DNA of 64,000 nucleotides, from positions 1 to 64,000 of the forward strand of contig DFNX01000013.1 in the NCBI GenBank assembly GCA_002376235.1, read 5' to 3'. The stretch is from Neorhizobium sp. UBA3556. Lineage in GTDB: Bacteria; Pseudomonadota; Alphaproteobacteria; Rhizobiales; Rhizobiaceae. The notes beneath the pieces were generated by a model, which saw only the letters and a program-made list of their open reading frames with translations, was not told the DNA's origin and made no database searches. Made by a program: the position numbers and the translations under genes. This document shows positions 8,722-16,986 of the stretch, piece by piece (position 1 is the first letter of the stretch; each line of letters starts with the position of its first letter).

Positions 8722-9813
8722 TCAGTGCTTCAGCCGCCCCAGCACGAGCGCGTCCTCGCGTCCCCAGGAAAGCGGAATTGCATCGCCAACCTTCACCGGA
8801 TTGGCGAAATAGTCCTTGTCGCTGAGGATCGCGGTGAAATCCTCGACCCCTGAGCCATTGACGGTGAGCTTCACCGAAGAACCGCGATATTCGACGTTTG
8901 AAACGGAACCGGTGAAGCCGAGGCCTTTTTCGGTGGCCTCGCCGACGCGCACATGGTCGGTGCGAACCGCGATATCGGCCGTGTCGGTAAGGCCGGCAGC
9001 ACTGGCGCCGATGGCCAGAAAATCACCGCCGGCCGGCACCGAGATCATCAGCTCATCGCCTGCGCTCTTTGTTACCCGGCCGGAAATCACGTTATGGTCG
9101 CCCATGAACTTGGCGACGAAGGCCGTTGCCGGTCGCTCGAACACGGTGCGCGGATGGGCGGCCTGCTCGATGCGCCCGTCATTCATGATGACGATGATAT
9201 CGGCGAGCGCCATCGCCTCTTCCTGGCTGTGCGTCACATGCACGAAGGTGATGCCGAGCGAGGTCTGCAGCTTCTTCAATTCTGCCCGCATGCGGATCTT
9301 CAGGAACGGGTCGAGCGCCGAAAGCGGCTCGTCGAGCAGCAAGGCTTCGGGGTCGGTGATGAGAGCACGTGCCAACGCCACACGCTGCTGCTGGCCGCCG
9401 GAAAGCTGGGCCGGGCGGCGCGTCGCATAGGCTTCGAGCTGCATCAGCTTCAGCATGTCGAGCGCCTTGGCGCGGCGCTCGTCCCTTACGACGCCCTTCA
9501 TCTTCAGCGAGAAGGCGACGTTGTCGACAAGATCGAGATGTGGAAACAGCGCATAGGACTGGAACATCATCGCCGTGCCGCGCTTGGCCGGCGGCAGGTC
9601 GGTAACGACCGCATTGCCAAGACGGATATCGCCCGTCGAGATGCTCTCGTGCCCCGCTATCATCCGAAGCGTCGAGGTCTTGCCGCAACCGGAAGGGCCG
9701 AGCAGGCAGCAATAGGTGCCGGCCGGTATCTTCAGGCTGATCTCGTGGACCGCCGTCGTGGCGCCATAGATCTTGGAGACGGATACGATGTCTATTTCAG
9801 CGGCTTTGCTCAT
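8722..9813 (-). CDS. ABC transporter ATP-binding protein, PotA/PotG type
   Basis: ATPase of the importer, 363 aa. Walker A is GPSGCGKTS, the signature LSGGQQQRVALARAL, and Walker B ALLLDEPLSALDPF, followed by the switch histidine in THSQEEAMALAD. The C-terminal TOBE domain (about residues 280-360) is typical of PotA/MalK-like subunits. The frame is open far upstream through the intergenic region, but AGGAG at 9821-9826 is 7 nt from ATG 9813 and only 1 nt from ATG 9819, so 9813 is chosen. It is the first gene of the operon, divergent from the GntR regulator. Confidence 0.92.
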   Translation of the reverse strand: MSKAAEIDIVSVSKIYGATTAVHEISLKIPAGTYCCLLGPSGCGKTSTLRMIAGHESISTGDIRLGNAVVTDLPPAKRGTAMMFQSYALFPHLDLVDNVAFSLKMKGVVRDERRAKALDMLKLMQLEAYATRRPAQLSGGQQQRVALARALITDPEALLLDEPLSALDPFLKIRMRAELKKLQTSLGITFVHVTHSQEEAMALADIIVIMNDGRIEQAAHPRTVFERPATAFVAKFMGDHNVISGRVTKSAGDELMISVPAGGDFLAIGASAAGLTDTADIAVRTDHVRVGEATEKGLGFTGSVSNVEYRGSSVKLTVNGSGVEDFTAILSDKDYFANPVKVGDAIPLSWGREDALVLGRLKH

Positions 9814-9922
9814 AGGCATTCTCCTGCGATTGTTTTGGTGATGCAGGAGCCGTGCCAATTCAATTCGTCGTTGAAGTTCAACGATATTCCGGCCCGGTGA
9901 AACCGTTGGCATTTGTCGTTGC

Positions 9923-9983
9923 GCAAATTTGCAGCGATCGTTTTCGATCAGCTGTGCAAATTGTATGCAATTTCGATATCGAA
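9923..9983. promoter_or_regulatory. Cluster of palindromes between the ABC operon and gntR (candidate operators)
   Basis: Three short inverted repeats lie in the 238-nt divergent intergenic region. They are GCAAATTTGC (9923-9932), AAATTG-TATG-CAATTT (9958-9973) and TTCGATATCGAA (9972-9983). FadR-type GntR regulators commonly bind TTGTATACAA-like palindromes, so the middle element is the best candidate operator for the adjacent regulator. Confidence 0.5.
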
Positions 9984-10051
9984 TTGCAAAACATCCTACT
10001 AGGCAGAAAGCCCTGTTGCGCGCTAGAACAGGACATGGCGGATGAAAACTC

Positions 10052-10762
10052 ATGACCTTGCTCGAAAAGACCTCAACCTCCCCCGACCCCGAAGACCGTT
10101 CGATGGCGATCCGCGAAACCTTGCGCAACGCCATTATAGACCGGCGTCTTGCACCGGGGACGAAGCTTTCGGAGGCGGAGGTCGGTGCGCTTTTCGATGT
10201 CAGCCGCACCGTCGCCCGCGCCGCCTTGCAGATGCTGACCTTCGAAGGGCTGGTGAAGACGGAGCGTAACCGCGGTGCCTTCGTATCCCACCCCTCACCG
10301 GAAGAGGCACGCCAGATTTTTGCGTCCCGTCGCCTGATCGAGCCGGGCATCGTGACTGCGGCTGTGGAGCGTATCACGCGGGACGATATCGCCCGCTTTC
10401 GCGAACAACTGATCGAGGAAGAGCGTTACATCAACGACCGCGGTCCGGCAGCAAGGCGGGCGGAGATCAAGGCATCCGGCGATTTCCACCTGATGCTCGC
10501 CTCCGTTGCCGGCAATGCCATCCTGCAGCGGTTCATGGATGAACTTGTCGCGCGTTCCTCGCTGGTCATCGCACTCTACGGCCGCTCCGGGGTGTCGAGC
10601 TGTGGCCATAGCGAACATTTCGCCATTCTCGACCTGATCGAACGCGGCGACGCTAAACGTGCCGCTGACCTCATGCTGCATCATATCGATCACATTGAGG
10701 CCGACCTCGACCTGCAGCCCAAGCAGGGCGTGGCGTTGAGAGATGTTCTGGCGACCGGTTGA
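10052..10762 (+). CDS. GntR family transcriptional regulator (FCD/FadR subfamily)
   Basis: DNA-binding regulator of 236 aa. The N-terminal winged helix (about residues 15-80) includes LAPGTKLSEAEVGALFDVSRTVARAALQML. A C-terminal all-helical FCD ligand-binding domain follows, with its metal/ligand histidines in DFHLMLA and HSEHFAI..LMLHHIDHIE. It is transcribed away from the ABC/racemase operon, so it is the likely local regulator, responding to the transported substrate or a product. The ATG at 10052 has only a weak RBS. A start at the downstream MAIRETLRNAI would still keep the HTH. Confidence 0.88.
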   Translation: MTLLEKTSTSPDPEDRSMAIRETLRNAIIDRRLAPGTKLSEAEVGALFDVSRTVARAALQMLTFEGLVKTERNRGAFVSHPSPEEARQIFASRRLIEPGIVTAAVERITRDDIARFREQLIEEERYINDRGPAARRAEIKASGDFHLMLASVAGNAILQRFMDELVARSSLVIALYGRSGVSSCGHSEHFAILDLIERGDAKRAADLMLHHIDHIEADLDLQPKQGVALRDVLATG

Positions 10763-10874
10763 AACTTTCAATCGGCATTTTTCCTCGGGCGACTGTCATG
10801 CCACTGTAAACGTCACTGCATAAGACATTTCACGCGATCTGCACGGCTGTGCAGCAATGGGCGTGAAATGTAGC

Positions 10875-11888
10875 ATGAGAGACGACAGAAGAATGCGCTT
10901 TGTCAGCGCTGAACAGGTGGCACAGCTTGCGGGAGTTTCCCGTTCCGCGGTCTCGCGAACCTTCACCGAAGGGGCAAGCGTCGCGCCGGCCACTCGCGAA
11001 AAGGTACTGAAGGCGGCCGAAGAGCTCGGGTATCACGTCAACGATCTCGCCCGCGGCGTGCTTGCCAACCAGAGCCGTCTGGTCGGCGTGGTGGCGACCA
11101 AGCCGGAGATCGGTTTTCGCGCCCATCTGACGGCGGCGCTGACCAAGGCGCTCATCCGCCGAGGCTCCATTCCCGTCCTCATCAATACTGGCGAGACCGA
11201 AGAGGAATTGCTGGCGGCCCAGAAAATGCTGATCGGCCACCGTGCCGAGGCGACGGTCATTCTTTCCGGTTCGCCGCCCGAAAGTTTTTTCGAACTCGCA
11301 CAGCGTAACGGCCAGCCGCTTGTCGTTATCGGCCGCTCCGAGCCGGATGCCGACCGTGTTCTGGCCGGCAATGCCGAGGCCTCGCGTGACGCGGCCGAAG
11401 TCTTCATGACTACCGGTCGCCGCCGGTTGGCCGTCATCGGCTCCCGGTCCGCCACGCCCAGCATCGCTGAACGCGAAAACGCCTTTGTGGCTGCGGCTAA
11501 CGCTGCCGGATGTGAGGTCAGGATCGCCCATGGCCGTGATTCCGATTATGACGGCGGCCTTGCCGCAGCTCGCAGCCTTTTTGCCGAAGGCGAGTGGCCT
11601 GACGCGATCTTCTGTGCCAACGACCTTTTAGCCTTCGGCGCGATGGATGTGATACGTCAGGAATTTTCCCTTTCGATACCGGATGACGTCGCGCTGATCG
11701 GTTTCGATGACGTGCCAGAAGCGGCCTGGCTGAGCTACGGCCTCACCACATTCCGCCAGGACCCGGCAGCGATCGCGGCCCGTGCCGTGATGCTGCTCGA
11801 CAGACGACAGCAGAACCCGGACGAACCGCGCGCCTGTGAAAGGGTCATCCCGCAAATCGTGTTCCGCAAGAGTTTTTTGCATCCCTGA
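10875..11888 (+). CDS. LacI family transcriptional regulator
   Basis: LacI/GalR-type repressor of 337 aa. The HTH is VSAEQVAQLAGVSRSAVSRTFT, followed by the hinge ATREKVLKAAEELGYHVNDLARG and a periplasmic-binding-protein-like effector domain with the usual CANDLLAFGAMDVIR and GFDDVPEAAWLSYGLTT motifs. Three in-frame ATGs (10857, 10875, 10893) are possible and none has a strong RBS; the middle one is used. Neighbours are a divergent-in-function GntR gene and a convergent mutase gene, so its regulon cannot be deduced. A sugar or polyol operon elsewhere is likely. Confidence 0.85.
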   Translation: MRDDRRMRFVSAEQVAQLAGVSRSAVSRTFTEGASVAPATREKVLKAAEELGYHVNDLARGVLANQSRLVGVVATKPEIGFRAHLTAALTKALIRRGSIPVLINTGETEEELLAAQKMLIGHRAEATVILSGSPPESFFELAQRNGQPLVVIGRSEPDADRVLAGNAEASRDAAEVFMTTGRRRLAVIGSRSATPSIAERENAFVAAANAAGCEVRIAHGRDSDYDGGLAAARSLFAEGEWPDAIFCANDLLAFGAMDVIRQEFSLSIPDDVALIGFDDVPEAAWLSYGLTTFRQDPAAIAARAVMLLDRRQQNPDEPRACERVIPQIVFRKSFLHP

Positions 11889-11891
11889 GCA

Positions 11892-14057
11892 TCAGGCGAC
11901 TGCGTTCCTCCTTTTGCCTTCGAGCAGGTCGATGATGGAGTTCGCCGCATCAAGGACGTTGGTGCCCGGCCCGAACACGGCGGCGACGCCGTTTTCCAGC
12001 AGGTATTCGTAATCCTGTCGCGGAATGACGCCGCCGACCACGACGATGATGTTTTCAGCGCCTTGGTTCTTAAGGGCCTCGACCAGTTGCGGCGCGAGCG
12101 TCCGGTGGCCGGCGGCAAGCGACGACATGCCGACGACCTGGACCTTTTCCTTGACCGCCAGATCGGCCGCTTCCTCCGGTGTCTGGAACAACGGGCCGGC
12201 CATCACTTCGAAACCGATATCGCCGAAGGCCGAAGCGATCACCTTGGCGCCGCGGTCATGTCCATCCTGGCCGAGCTTGGCGACAAGGATCTTCGGCTTG
12301 CCGGTTGATTTTCCGTAATCGGATAGCCGGCTTACGATTGTCTTGTATTCCGGATCGTCGCTATAGGCCGGACCGTAGATATCGCCCACCACTTCGGGCA
12401 CGGCGGCATGGTCACCGAAGGATTTTCGCATCGCATCGGAAATCTCGCCGACCGTGGCACGCGCACGCGCAGCTTCGACTGCAGCTTCCAGCAGATTGCC
12501 GGTGCCGGATTTGGCCACATCGGAAAGGGCGGCCAGTGCCTCTTCGACGCGTTTCGGATCGCGCTGGCGGCGCACTTTTTCCAACCGATCGATCTGCGAC
12601 TTGCGCACCGCCGAATTGTCGATCGCTAGAATGTCGATATCGTCTTCGTTCTCCAGCCGGAACTTGTTGACGCCGACGATGATATCCTGCCCCCGGTCCA
12701 CCTTTGCCTGACGCAGCGTTGCCGCTTCCTCGATCAGCCGCTTCGGCAGGCCATCGGCAACCGCCTTGGTCATGCCGCCGAGTTTTTCGACTTCCTCGAT
12801 CAGTTCCCAGGCTTTTTCCGCCAGTTCATTGGTCAGGCTTTCGACGTAATAGGACCCGGCCAGCGGATCGACCACCTTGGTGACGCCGGTTTCATGCTGC
12901 AGGATCAACTGCGTATTGCGGGCAATGCGAGCGGAAAAATCGGTCGGCAGCGCCATCGCCTCGTCCAGCGCATTGGTGTGCAATGACTGCGTCCCGCCGA
13001 GAACCGCTGACAGTGCTTCGTAAGCCGTTCGGATGACGTTGTTGTAAGGGTCCTGCTCCTGCAGCGAGACGCCTGATGTCTGGCAATGGGTTCGAAGCAT
13101 CAGCGAGGATGCCTTTTTCGGCTCGAACTCCTCCATGATCCGCGACCATAAGAGGCGTGCGGCCCTGAGCTTTGCCGCTTCCATGAAGAAATTCATGCCG
13201 ATGGCGAAGAAGAACGACAGGCGACCGGCGAAATCGTCGACATTCAGCCCCTTGGCGAGTGCCGCCCGCACATATTCGCGCCCGTCGGCCAGCGTGAAGG
13301 CCAGCTCCTGCACAAGCGTCGCACCCGCTTCCTGCATGTGATAGCCGGAGATCGAAATGGAGTTGAAGCGGGGCATTTCCTTTGCCGTATATTCGATGAT
13401 GTCGGCAACGATCCGCATCGAGGGTTCGGGCGGATAGATATAGGTGTTGCGGACCATGAACTCCTTGAGAATGTCGTTCTGGATCGTCCCGGAAAGTTCG
13501 GCACGCGAACAGCCCTGTTCTTCGCCGGCAACAATGAAGGAGGCAAGGATCGGGATGACCGCGCCGTTCATCGTCATCGACACCGACATGTCCTTCAGCG
13601 GAATGCCGTCGAACAGGATCTTCATGTCCTCGACACTGTCGATCGCCACCCCGGCCTTGCCGACATCGCCCTCGACGCGGGGATGATCGCTGTCATAGCC
13701 GCGATGGGTGGCAAGGTCGAAGGCGACGGACAAGCCCTTCTGGCCGGCGGCAAGATTGCGGCGATAGAAAGCGTTGGAGGCTTCGGCGGTGGAAAAGCCG
13801 GCATATTGGCGAATCGTCCAGGGCCTGCCGGCATACATGGTGGCGCGTGGGCCGCGCACGAAGGGCTTGATGCCCGGCATCGTATCGAGGTGATCGATGC
13901 CTTGAAGATCATCCGCCGTGTAAAGCGGCTTGATGTCTATCCCTTCGGCCGTGTGCCATGTCAGCGTTTCGGGCGATGCTTTCAGTTCCTTTTCCGCAAG
14001 CTTTTCCCAGTCGTTTTTGTTGGCCTGCTGATGGGGCTTCGAGCTGTTGTCCGACAC
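11892..14057 (-). CDS. Methylmalonyl-CoA mutase (B12-dependent, single large subunit)
   Basis: Interconverts methylmalonyl-CoA and succinyl-CoA using adenosylcobalamin, in propionate, odd-chain and branched-chain catabolism. The 721-aa protein has the substrate TIM barrel (about 1-530) and the C-terminal B12 domain with the base-off motif in KLGQDGHDRGAKVIA. I choose GTG 14057 because AGGAG sits 7 nt upstream of it; an ATG six codons earlier (14075) overlaps that RBS. Rhizobia often call this gene bhbA/scpA. The chaperone gene meaB and an epimerase are not adjacent. A long structured non-coding segment precedes it. Confidence 0.95.
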   Translation of the reverse strand: MSDNSSKPHQQANKNDWEKLAEKELKASPETLTWHTAEGIDIKPLYTADDLQGIDHLDTMPGIKPFVRGPRATMYAGRPWTIRQYAGFSTAEASNAFYRRNLAAGQKGLSVAFDLATHRGYDSDHPRVEGDVGKAGVAIDSVEDMKILFDGIPLKDMSVSMTMNGAVIPILASFIVAGEEQGCSRAELSGTIQNDILKEFMVRNTYIYPPEPSMRIVADIIEYTAKEMPRFNSISISGYHMQEAGATLVQELAFTLADGREYVRAALAKGLNVDDFAGRLSFFFAIGMNFFMEAAKLRAARLLWSRIMEEFEPKKASSLMLRTHCQTSGVSLQEQDPYNNVIRTAYEALSAVLGGTQSLHTNALDEAMALPTDFSARIARNTQLILQHETGVTKVVDPLAGSYYVESLTNELAEKAWELIEEVEKLGGMTKAVADGLPKRLIEEAATLRQAKVDRGQDIIVGVNKFRLENEDDIDILAIDNSAVRKSQIDRLEKVRRQRDPKRVEEALAALSDVAKSGTGNLLEAAVEAARARATVGEISDAMRKSFGDHAAVPEVVGDIYGPAYSDDPEYKTIVSRLSDYGKSTGKPKILVAKLGQDGHDRGAKVIASAFGDIGFEVMAGPLFQTPEEAADLAVKEKVQVVGMSSLAAGHRTLAPQLVEALKNQGAENIIVVVGGVIPRQDYEYLLENGVAAVFGPGTNVLDAANSIIDLLEGKRRNAVA

Positions 14058-14131
14058 CGGTTTTCTCCTGAACATGCGGTTTCGTTCACGCGCGTTTTTA
14101 AGAACGCCGTGGTGATCAATATAGAACTCGG

Positions 14132-14192
14132 ACGGGGCGCTGAAAGCTGCCTCTTAGTTTAAGTTTATAGGTGACACCTCTCAGCGCCCCGT
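14132..14192. repeat. 12-bp inverted repeat with 37-nt spacer upstream of the mutase gene
   Basis: ACGGGGCGCTGA (14132-14143) is repeated exactly in inverse orientation at 14181-14192. The A/T-rich interior contains the palindrome GGTGACACC-like core near 14171-14179. It could be a hairpin in the mutase 5' leader, a small mobile-element remnant, or a regulatory site. No transposase is nearby. Confidence 0.6.
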
Positions 14193-14599
14193 TCGGCAGT
14201 TTTTATCCGCGACTCCGGTCCCTCTGCCGTGGCCTTGCCGGATGATCCTTTACCGCCGGGCTTTCCGCTTTCCGCTTTCACGGACGGACTTGATCTAAGC
14301 CCGGCGAAACCATCCTTGAGGCCACCATGTATGCCGCACAGGCACATCCGACGCGCCGGTCGGGCATCAGAAGCGGGAGATCGGTCCGAAACCTTGTCCG
14401 CTTCCCCCGTGTCGTCGGAGGGAGACCATTTTCCGAGGACCCCGGTGATGAAGATTTACGTCCTCCCTCCACCACCGGAACCGATTCCGCCTCGCCAGCA
14501 CGACTGCCGGTGTATCCGTGGCGGAACGGGGGGATTGTAGGCATGGGGCGAGAGGGCGGGGACGATCGTCGAAACGATTTTAGCGGTTTTTTTCTTTAA
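14193..14599. ncRNA. Candidate structured RNA / long leader (family not identified)
   Basis: This 390-nt stretch has no convincing protein gene in either strand; overlapping small frames lack RBSs and family features. It carries many complementary segments. They are 14254-14263 with 14297-14306 (10 bp perfect), 14331-14334/14348-14352 with 14359-14367, 14417-14424 with 14463-14470, 14442-14447 with 14473-14478 (interleaved with the preceding stem), and 14485-14491 with 14520-14526. On the + strand it ends with a small hairpin (14565-14578) and seven T (14587-14593). On the - strand it would be the 5' leader of the mutase gene. Strand undetermined. It might be a leader RNA, a trans-acting RNA, or a composite repeat. 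Confidence 0.45.
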
Positions 14600-15269
14600 G
14601 CGCCGATTCCGCATCAACTTTCGCAGGCGCCAACGTCTCTATCGCCTTTGCCCCGTCCTCGCTCAGGCCATAAATGCCCTTGTCGATCTTCTCGAACCAG
14701 CCGTAATAATTGTCGCGCAGCACCGCGCCCGCTTTCGGCGTGATCTCTTTGAGGTCGCGTGGCCTGAGCGGGCCATCGACGAGTGCGCAGGCGCAGGCGA
14801 TCGCCTGCTGGCGATAGGCGGTCATGATCGGGATCTTGGTCGAGCCGCCAAGCGCCGGGTCACCCTGCCGTTTGCGGTGTTCCTTGATGAGCTTCGTGCG
14901 CCTTTTGGGGTTGGTGCGCGGCATCGGCGAGACGGAGCTGACGAGAATGCTGACCTCTCCCTTGTCCGACACGCCGAGCATGCCGATGCCGAGCCGGCGG
15001 CAGAGATCGCGGTACCGTTTGTCTGCCTCCCGGCCCCGACCTTTTGCCGAAACCCGGGCGGCGATCCACACCTCGTCGGCAGCACTCGCGCGGTCGACCG
15101 CCTGCAGGATGAGCTCGAGATTGAAGCTGAGCTTCAGCTCGCAGACGACCATCACGGTCGGGTCGCCTTCGCTCAGGCCCAGAATATCGCAGCCGCCGAT
15201 TTCGCCCTTGACCGAATAGCCGCAGGTTTCGAGGAATTGCTTGACGGGGAGATAAAGCGAGGTTTCCAT
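14580..15269 (-). CDS. DUF2161 family PD-(D/E)XK phosphodiesterase-like protein
   Basis: Protein of 229 aa recognised as DUF2161. The N-terminal half has a PD-(D/E)XK nuclease-like core: GGCDILG supplies the Asp and ELKLSF the E-x-K. The C-terminal half looks like a winged helix (LVDGPLRPRDLKEITPKAGAVLRDNYYGWFEKIDKGIYGLSEDG). The biological role of the family is not established. ATG 15269 (METSLYLPVKQFLE) fits how family members begin; an upstream GTG at 15317 is the alternative. Last gene of the minus-strand run ubiD-ubiX-nnrS-15357-DUF2161, although co-transcription is unproven. Confidence 0.8.
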   Translation of the reverse strand: METSLYLPVKQFLETCGYSVKGEIGGCDILGLSEGDPTVMVVCELKLSFNLELILQAVDRASAADEVWIAARVSAKGRGREADKRYRDLCRRLGIGMLGVSDKGEVSILVSSVSPMPRTNPKRRTKLIKEHRKRQGDPALGGSTKIPIMTAYRQQAIACACALVDGPLRPRDLKEITPKAGAVLRDNYYGWFEKIDKGIYGLSEDGAKAIETLAPAKVDAESALKEKNR

Positions 15270-15356
15270 AGAGGCCTGATATCGGTGGTCAGCGACCGAT
15301 AGCTGATTTGCATCCACAAACCCACCCTTTGTGTCGACCGTCGGCCGGTCGGTGCT

Positions 15357-15797
15357 TCATCGGGACGAAGGATCGTCCTCGGATTCTTTGTCCTCTTCCT
15401 CCTGAAACTTGCTTTCATAGGGAAGCGTGAGAATGGCAGATGCCGTAACGGCTCCGCCGAACAGCGAGGCAAACGGCACGAGCACGAGGAAAAGCGGCAG
15501 AATCGGATTTGCCGCCCGCAGGATCAGCCCCCGCAGGCCGCCGATGTCGAGCGCGATAAGGACAATGCCGACACAGATACCGATGAAAATGCCAAGAAGC
15601 GCATTGAGCCCGAGAAACCGTAGCATCTCCCGATGGTCACGACGCGCTTCCTCCGGTGTCAGCTTCGGCTTGCGCGAATTGTGAAGGATGGCATCCCGCG
15701 CTTTCTGCCTGTCGGTCCAGCGCCTGAGCCAGTGCGGTTTCAGCCAGTCGAATGGATCGGGCAGTTTTGCCATTTGGAGGAAGGATAGGAGCGGCAT
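15357..15797 (-). CDS. Small membrane protein of unknown function
   Basis: Hypothetical protein of 146 aa. A basic N-terminal cytoplasmic half (WLRRWTDRQKARDAILHNSRKPK) is followed by two hydrophobic helices (about residues 62-88 and 93-122) and an acidic Glu/Asp-rich tail ending EDDPSSR. I recognise no family. ATG 15797 is preceded by GGAG at 9 nt; an in-frame TTG at 15806 is less likely. It lies 73 nt after nnrS on the same strand. Confidence 0.65.
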   Translation of the reverse strand: MPLLSFLQMAKLPDPFDWLKPHWLRRWTDRQKARDAILHNSRKPKLTPEEARRDHREMLRFLGLNALLGIFIGICVGIVLIALDIGGLRGLILRAANPILPLFLVLVPFASLFGGAVTASAILTLPYESKFQEEEDKESEDDPSSR

Positions 15798-15870
15798 CGG
15801 GTTCAACTCCTTTTCGGCGTCTCAACGGTTGAGCGCCATTTGCCTATCGTCTCAATAAGCGAGCCCGAAA

Positions 15871-16986
15871 TCAATGCGAGCAATTGGGTATGTTGCGCCG
15901 GTGCAAAACAAGCGCAGCATAACCGGCAAACCCGGCAAGCCAGAATGCTTGCGCGCCGTGAAGCAGACCCAGCCCAAGCTCTGGAAATACGGCATAGCAG
16001 ACACGCAGCGTCAGTGCGCCGGCAAGGCAGAGATAGGTTGCCGTGCCGAGGAGCGAGCGCTGAAAAGACTGGCCGTTGCGTTTTCTGACCATCGAGGTGG
16101 CGATGGCGACCGCGAGCGAGGCAAGCCCGCCGATCGCCAGCACATGCTGCGGCACGGCAAGCGGCATCGTGCTTTGCGGCCAAGCCTGGATCGCAAGAAG
16201 CAGGAAGCCGACGCGTTTCGACAGCATGGTGAAACTCATGAAGCGCACCCCGCCATATTGGAAGGCATGCCCGGGCGCGATCTGAGCGAGCCAGATGATC
16301 CCGCTGATGCCGGCGAGTGCTGCGGCAAGCGCATAGGGCAGGTCGAAGGCCCAAAGGAGTAATGTCAGCAGGCTGCTGACCCGCTGGGTGAGAGAAATCC
16401 ATCTGGCCGGAAGCGGTCGCGAGGGCCGGCCATCACGCGTGCGGCCGGAATCGATCACCATCGGAAAGATGCGATTGCCGACCTCGAAACAGATCGCAAG
16501 GATCAGGCAGAAGCCAAGCATGGTGGCGCCCGGCCAGAGATCGAAGGCTGCAATGATGCCGGTGCCGGAATGGGCGGCAGCAAGCGCCAAGAGCGGAAAG
16601 GCCATGATTGCCCTTGCCCGGATCGCGGTGACGGAAAGGGCAATGACAGCCGCAAGGCCGATGATGGACCGCAGCTGCGCGCCGAGGGTGAGATCGTAGA
16701 TGCCGAGCAGAAAGGCAACTGCCTGGGCGAAAAGAAACAGCCGGATAAGCGGTGGCGCAAGGATCGGCCTTCCGACCCATCGCGGCAGCGCCTTCAGCAT
16801 GAAGCCGAACAATTGCACCAGCATGAAACCGAAGATCAACTCGTTGGCGTGACGCGAATAATCGCCCTGCCAGATATCCGACGGGAAGGCGATCGCCCGG
16901 ATTGCGGTGAGTGCTGCAAGGAAAAAGGCGATGCGGAAATAGTCGAAAGGCGCTTGTGTCTGTGCGTTTGCCTCAGGCATTGCCAT
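15871..16986 (-). CDS. nnrS: NnrS family heme/copper membrane protein
   Basis: Polytopic membrane protein of 371 aa with about twelve hydrophobic segments. The N-terminal NnrS signature is visible (FRIAFFLAALTAI...DYSRHANELIFGFMLVQLFGFML), including the conserved histidine in RHANE. NnrS proteins protect against nitrosative stress during denitrification and are usually under NnrR/FNR-type control. The start overlaps the 3' end of ubiX by 14 nt (or 8 nt if the second Met is used), so it belongs to the ubiD-ubiX transcript. Its presence here links the ubiquinone genes to oxygen-limited, nitrogen-oxide-respiring growth. Confidence 0.87.
   Translation of the reverse strand: MAMPEANAQTQAPFDYFRIAFFLAALTAIRAIAFPSDIWQGDYSRHANELIFGFMLVQLFGFMLKALPRWVGRPILAPPLIRLFLFAQAVAFLLGIYDLTLGAQLRSIIGLAAVIALSVTAIRARAIMAFPLLALAAAHSGTGIIAAFDLWPGATMLGFCLILAICFEVGNRIFPMVIDSGRTRDGRPSRPLPARWISLTQRVSSLLTLLLWAFDLPYALAAALAGISGIIWLAQIAPGHAFQYGGVRFMSFTMLSKRVGFLLLAIQAWPQSTMPLAVPQHVLAIGGLASLAVAIATSMVRKRNGQSFQRSLLGTATYLCLAGALTLRVCYAVFPELGLGLLHGAQAFWLAGFAGYAALVLHRRNIPNCSH

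Noticed and set aside
9820..10377. N-terminal extension of the ABC ATPase frame through the intergenic region and into gntR
   Set aside because: AGGAG before ATG 9813 and the family alignment place the start there; the extension is antisense to gntR.
14058..14579. Cobalamin riboswitch controlling the B12-dependent mutase
   Set aside because: I looked for the B12-box and the conserved core on the minus strand and did not find a convincing match, although the region is structured.
14165..14599. Four overlapping short frames on both strands
   Set aside because: No RBS, mutually overlapping, and the interval is dominated by inverted repeats; treated as non-coding structured sequence.
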